Source of the DNA: Candidatus Woesearchaeota archaeon
GTDB taxonomy: Archaea; Nanobdellota; Nanobdellia; Woesearchaeales; WJKV01
DNA length: 6,636 nt
NCBI GenBank assembly: GCA_019322855.1
Contig: JAHWIA010000046.1
Span: forward strand, 1 to 6,636
Reading direction: 5' to 3'
The translations under genes and the position numbers were made by a program. Every line of letters begins with the position of its first letter. The stretch's first letter is position 1. Below are positions 4,017 through 6,636 of this stretch, in pieces. The notes beneath the pieces were generated by a model. That model saw nothing but the letters and a program-made list of their open reading frames with translations, had not been told where the DNA came from and did no database searches.

Positions 4017-6636
4017 TTATTTTTTAGGCAGAGTAAATGAGAATGTCGTGCCCTTTCCTGGCTCACTGTCCAACCAAATCTTTCCGCTGTGGGATTCAAT
4101 AATCTGTTTTGTTATCGGCATGCCAAGCCCGCTCCCTTTTGACTGACCAATATTATGATGGATCTGCTTGAACTTGTCGAATACTTTATCATAATCCTCT
4201 TTTGCTATTCCTACACCATTGTCTACAACATCTATCTGGACTTCTGAATCTTTTTCTTTCAATCTTAATTTTATCCCGCCTTCATTTGTGAATTTGATTG
4301 CATTGCCCACTAAATTATACAATGCCTGTTTTATTTTTCCAGAATCAATATTCACAGCATTAACATCATCATAATTGAAATCAACTTTCAGACCTTTCTC
4401 CTGCGCAAGCGGAGTCATTATCAATAAGACCTCTTTTATCAAAGAGATAATATCAGTAGGTTCCTTGTTCATCTGGATCTTTCCTGCTTCCATCTTTGCA
4501 AGATCAAGATAATCATCTATCATCAATTTCAATCTCGTCGCCTCTGTATTTATTATGCGTATGCTTTCTTTATGCTGATCCTCGGGAATTGCGCCAGACA
4601 AAAGCAGTTTGCTGTAGCCTATCAAGCTTGTAAGCGGAGTCCTGAGTTCATGGCTGACATAGCTCATGAACTCGTCCTTCTGCTTGTCCATCTTAGTCAG
4701 CTGATCATTGGCTTCTGTCAATTTTCTTGTCCTTTCCTTTACCTGATGATCCATACTGTCCACCAGTCTTGCATTCTCAATCGCAACAGCAGAAGTGTTT
4801 GCGAACATCGTCAAGGAACGCAGGTTTTGTTTCGTGATAATCTTGTTGCTGTATATATTGTCTGCAGTAAGTATGCCGATGACCTTGTTCTTTACCATCA
4901 AAGGGACTGCTGCAAACGGCGAATTCTCGTCCTTTTCAAGGATCTTGTTAACAGCCTGATTGCCATAGTATCTATAGATGTTAGCTTTCTTTGTCTTGAA
5001 GATCTTCTGGACAATCTCATCCTTATTCACGTCGATATGAATCTTGCTCATGTTAGGAGAACCTATCCCTATCACGCCTTCCATCTTCAACCCGGAATTA
5101 TCAAGGAGATACAATCTTACCCTGTCCACGCCAACAGAATTCTGGATACTCTTCAATATCAGTTCAAGAAGATTCTTCAAATCAATATCAGTATGCATGA
5201 CATTGGAAATCGTTCTGATAGTCTCCAACTCTTCAAGAGTCTTTGACAATTCCTGATCCTCGATGCTTTTCCTGGACAATTTTATATCTCTTGGTACTGT
5301 GAAAGTAAACATGCTCGATTTTCCCGGGATAGATTTGACCCAGATATCTCCAGTATGAAGTTCGACTATCTCTTTCACGATTGACAACCCCACGCCGGCA
5401 CCTGTTCCGCCCCTTGTCATATGCTCTTCTAACTGACTGAATTTCTCGAATATCTTATCGATATTCTCCTGCTCTATACCTATTCCTGTATCCTCTACAC
5501 TTATCTGCAGGAAGTAAGGGTTGTTTTTTACAGAAATGGTCACACTGCCTTTAGGTTTATTATATTTAATCGCGTTGGATATGAGATGAAACAAGGCGTG
5601 CTTAATCTTATCAACGTCAATAACTATTGAATCTGCTTTGACCGGAGCGAAATGAATATCTACTTCCTTTTTCCTCGCTTCGCTTTCCAAAAGCGTCATT
5701 GCAGATTTTATGACTTCATTGATGTCTGCAGGTTCAAGGACCAAAGTTTCTTTTCCGCTGACAAGCTTGCTCAATTCAATAACATCATTTATCACATCTC
5801 TCAATCTGTCAGCTTCTATATTTATGACTTCCATGCTTTCTTTCTGCTCTTTTGTCAATGTACCGAATTTATCTGTCAGAAGCAAGGAACTATAACCTTT
5901 AATACTTGTGAGAGGCGTCCTTAATTCGTGGGAAACAACTGATAAAAGCTCAGTCTTCATCTTGTCGACTTCCTTGAGCCGAATGTTTTTTGCCCTCAGA
6001 TCTATCGTCGCCCTTCTTATCTGTTCTTTAAGTCTCTGGTTGAAAGAATTCAACCTGTCGATCAACAATGCCCTGTTTATGGCAAGCGCCACATCGCTCG
6101 CGAAAAGCTGGAGCATCTTCATCGCACTGTCGCCCACCACAAGAGGCTCTTCTTTATTATCAACAGCCAGAAGCCCTATGATTCTTGTTGCAATTATCAA
6201 TGGAATTGCAAGAAAGGATTTTCGTTTAACATTCAAGAACAGCTTGTCATGTGCGAATCTCTTTGTCTTGGAAACATCTGAGATAAGTATAGGTTTTTTT
6301 GATTTTATTATGCTAGAGACTATACTGTCATCATTCTTGATTGGAAATTTAATCTTCTGGATGTCTGTCGCCCCTATGTCTGTAGATATGACACCTTCCA
6401 GCAGATTATCTTCTTCATTTATCAGATATACTGTCGCCCGCTTGTAGCCTAATTTGATAATCCCTCCCAGGATCTCTTTCAACAAAGTATTCAACTGAAC
6501 ACTCTTGTGCATGCTCTTTGCAATCTCGTGAAGAAGTATCAATCTCTTGTTTTGCCGGTCTGCTCTCTTCTCAAGGCTCTGCCTTTTGGTGATGTCAGAC
6601 ATATGCACAATCACACATTTATCCTCACTCAAGTTT
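4017..6636 (-). CDS. Tandem double sensor histidine kinase, [PAS]-GAF-HisKA-HATPase-GAF-HisKA-HATPase (5' end outside window)
   Basis: At least 872 codons are in the window and the frame is open to its edge. I number from the TTG at 6632-6630, which is probably not the start: the codon before it is sense and the first residues (KCVIVHMSDITKRQSLEK) look like the end of a PAS/PAC domain. Unit 1: GAF about 31-190, a coiled linker, HisKA with SVVSHELRTPLTS (phospho-accepting H235), HATPase with N box N353, DTGIGI at 381-386, IFEKF, and GTGAGVGLSIVK at 409-420. Unit 2: GAF about 467-625, coiled coil, SYVSHELRTPLTS (H661), N777, DNGVGI at 804-809, VFDKF, and GSGLGM at 833-838, ending GTTFSFTLPKK. 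Both units keep every catalytic motif. Family knowledge: such proteins sense a ligand and autophosphorylate, passing phosphate to a receiver domain. No receiver and no membrane segment is visible, so it looks cytoplasmic with an unknown partner. The signal sensed cannot be told. Confidence 0.93.
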   Translation of the reverse strand, partial: NLSEDKCVIVHMSDITKRQSLEKRADRQNKRLILLHEIAKSMHKSVQLNTLLKEILGGIIKLGYKRATVYLINEEDNLLEGVISTDIGATDIQKIKFPIKNDDSIVSSIIKSKKPILISDVSKTKRFAHDKLFLNVKRKSFLAIPLIIATRIIGLLAVDNKEEPLVVGDSAMKMLQLFASDVALAINRALLIDRLNSFNQRLKEQIRRATIDLRAKNIRLKEVDKMKTELLSVVSHELRTPLTSIKGYSSLLLTDKFGTLTKEQKESMEVINIEADRLRDVINDVIELSKLVSGKETLVLEPADINEVIKSAMTLLESEARKKEVDIHFAPVKADSIVIDVDKIKHALFHLISNAIKYNKPKGSVTISVKNNPYFLQISVEDTGIGIEQENIDKIFEKFSQLEEHMTRGGTGAGVGLSIVKEIVELHTGDIWVKSIPGKSSMFTFTVPRDIKLSRKSIEDQELSKTLEELETIRTISNVMHTDIDLKNLLELILKSIQNSVGVDRVRLYLLDNSGLKMEGVIGIGSPNMSKIHIDVNKDEIVQKIFKTKKANIYRYYGNQAVNKILEKDENSPFAAVPLMVKNKVIGILTADNIYSNKIITKQNLRSLTMFANTSAVAIENARLVDSMDHQVKERTRKLTEANDQLTKMDKQKDEFMSYVSHELRTPLTSLIGYSKLLLSGAIPEDQHKESIRIINTEATRLKLMIDDYLDLAKMEAGKIQMNKEPTDIISLIKEVLLIMTPLAQEKGLKVDFNYDDVNAVNIDSGKIKQALYNLVGNAIKFTNEGGIKLRLKEKDSEVQIDVVDNGVGIAKEDYDKVFDKFKQIHHNIGQSKGSGLGMPITKQIIESHSGKIWLDSEPGKGTTFSFTLPKK

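Noticed and set aside
4572..5246. Long open frame (224 codons) on the plus strand inside the kinase gene
   Set aside because: It lies wholly antisense to the second GAF-HisKA part of the kinase, which has clear conserved motifs. The antisense product has no recognisable domain and no Shine-Dalgarno site.
5908..6447. Open frame of 179 codons on the plus strand, serine/leucine rich
   Set aside because: Antisense shadow of the first GAF and H-box region of the kinase; composition is what the complement of that coding frame produces.
4017..6636. Kinase as an assembly artefact joining two copies of the same gene
   Set aside because: The two halves are clearly diverged in protein sequence and differ in linker and loop lengths, so a collapsed or duplicated assembly of one gene is unlikely.

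Overview
The window is archaeal. Its plus strand carries the 3' part of the conserved archaeal 'exosome superoperon': the end of the proteasome alpha subunit, the SBDS/Sdo1 ribosome-maturation factor, the exosome subunits Rrp4, Rrp41 and Rrp42, and then RNA polymerase subunit K (RpoK/Rpb6 family). None of these has this form in bacteria, and the single-gene Rrp4/Rrp41/Rrp42 set marks an archaeon rather than a eukaryote. The DNA is moderately AT-rich, arginine is mostly AGA/AGG, and genes have GGAGG(T) or GGTGAT ribosome-binding sites. In the better known Euryarchaeota rrp42 is usually followed by the L37Ae gene and rpoK sits in a ribosomal-protein operon, so rrp42-rpoK adjacency suggests a different lineage. 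A DPANN-type archaeon (Woesearchaeota/Pacearchaeota-like) is my low-confidence guess.

Layout. Bases 1-3545 (plus): psmA (partial) - SBDS - rrp4 - rrp41 - rrp42 - rpoK, packed with gaps of 1, 12, 5, about 0 and 10 bases and ending at an oligo-T tract. This reads as one transcription unit whose promoter lies upstream of the window. It couples protein degradation (20S proteasome), 60S-type subunit maturation (SBDS), 3'-5' RNA decay/tailing (exosome core) and transcription (RpoK). Bases 3561-6636 (minus), converging on the operon: a small four-helix membrane protein built from two tandem copies of one module (3561-3956), with its own TATA box and Shine-Dalgarno site, and upstream of it a very large cytoplasmic-looking sensor histidine kinase (4017 to beyond the window end) holding two complete GAF-HisKA-HATPase units in tandem. 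The kinase is cut off at its N-terminus by the window edge, where the tail of a PAS domain is visible.

No stretch over 300 bases lacks a gene. The only intergenic spaces of note are the 15 bases between the convergent stop codons at about 3546-3560 and the 60 bases at 3957-4016 that hold the membrane gene's promoter. I see no tRNA, rRNA, CRISPR array, insertion sequence or attachment site.

The points most worth a second look are an altered catalytic loop in Rrp41 (one catalytic Asp position apparently Glu, with about seven inserted residues), an arginine/RG-rich tail on Rrp4, the doubled histidine kinase, and the internally duplicated membrane protein. I did not find convincing evidence of a wholly new defence or mobile system.
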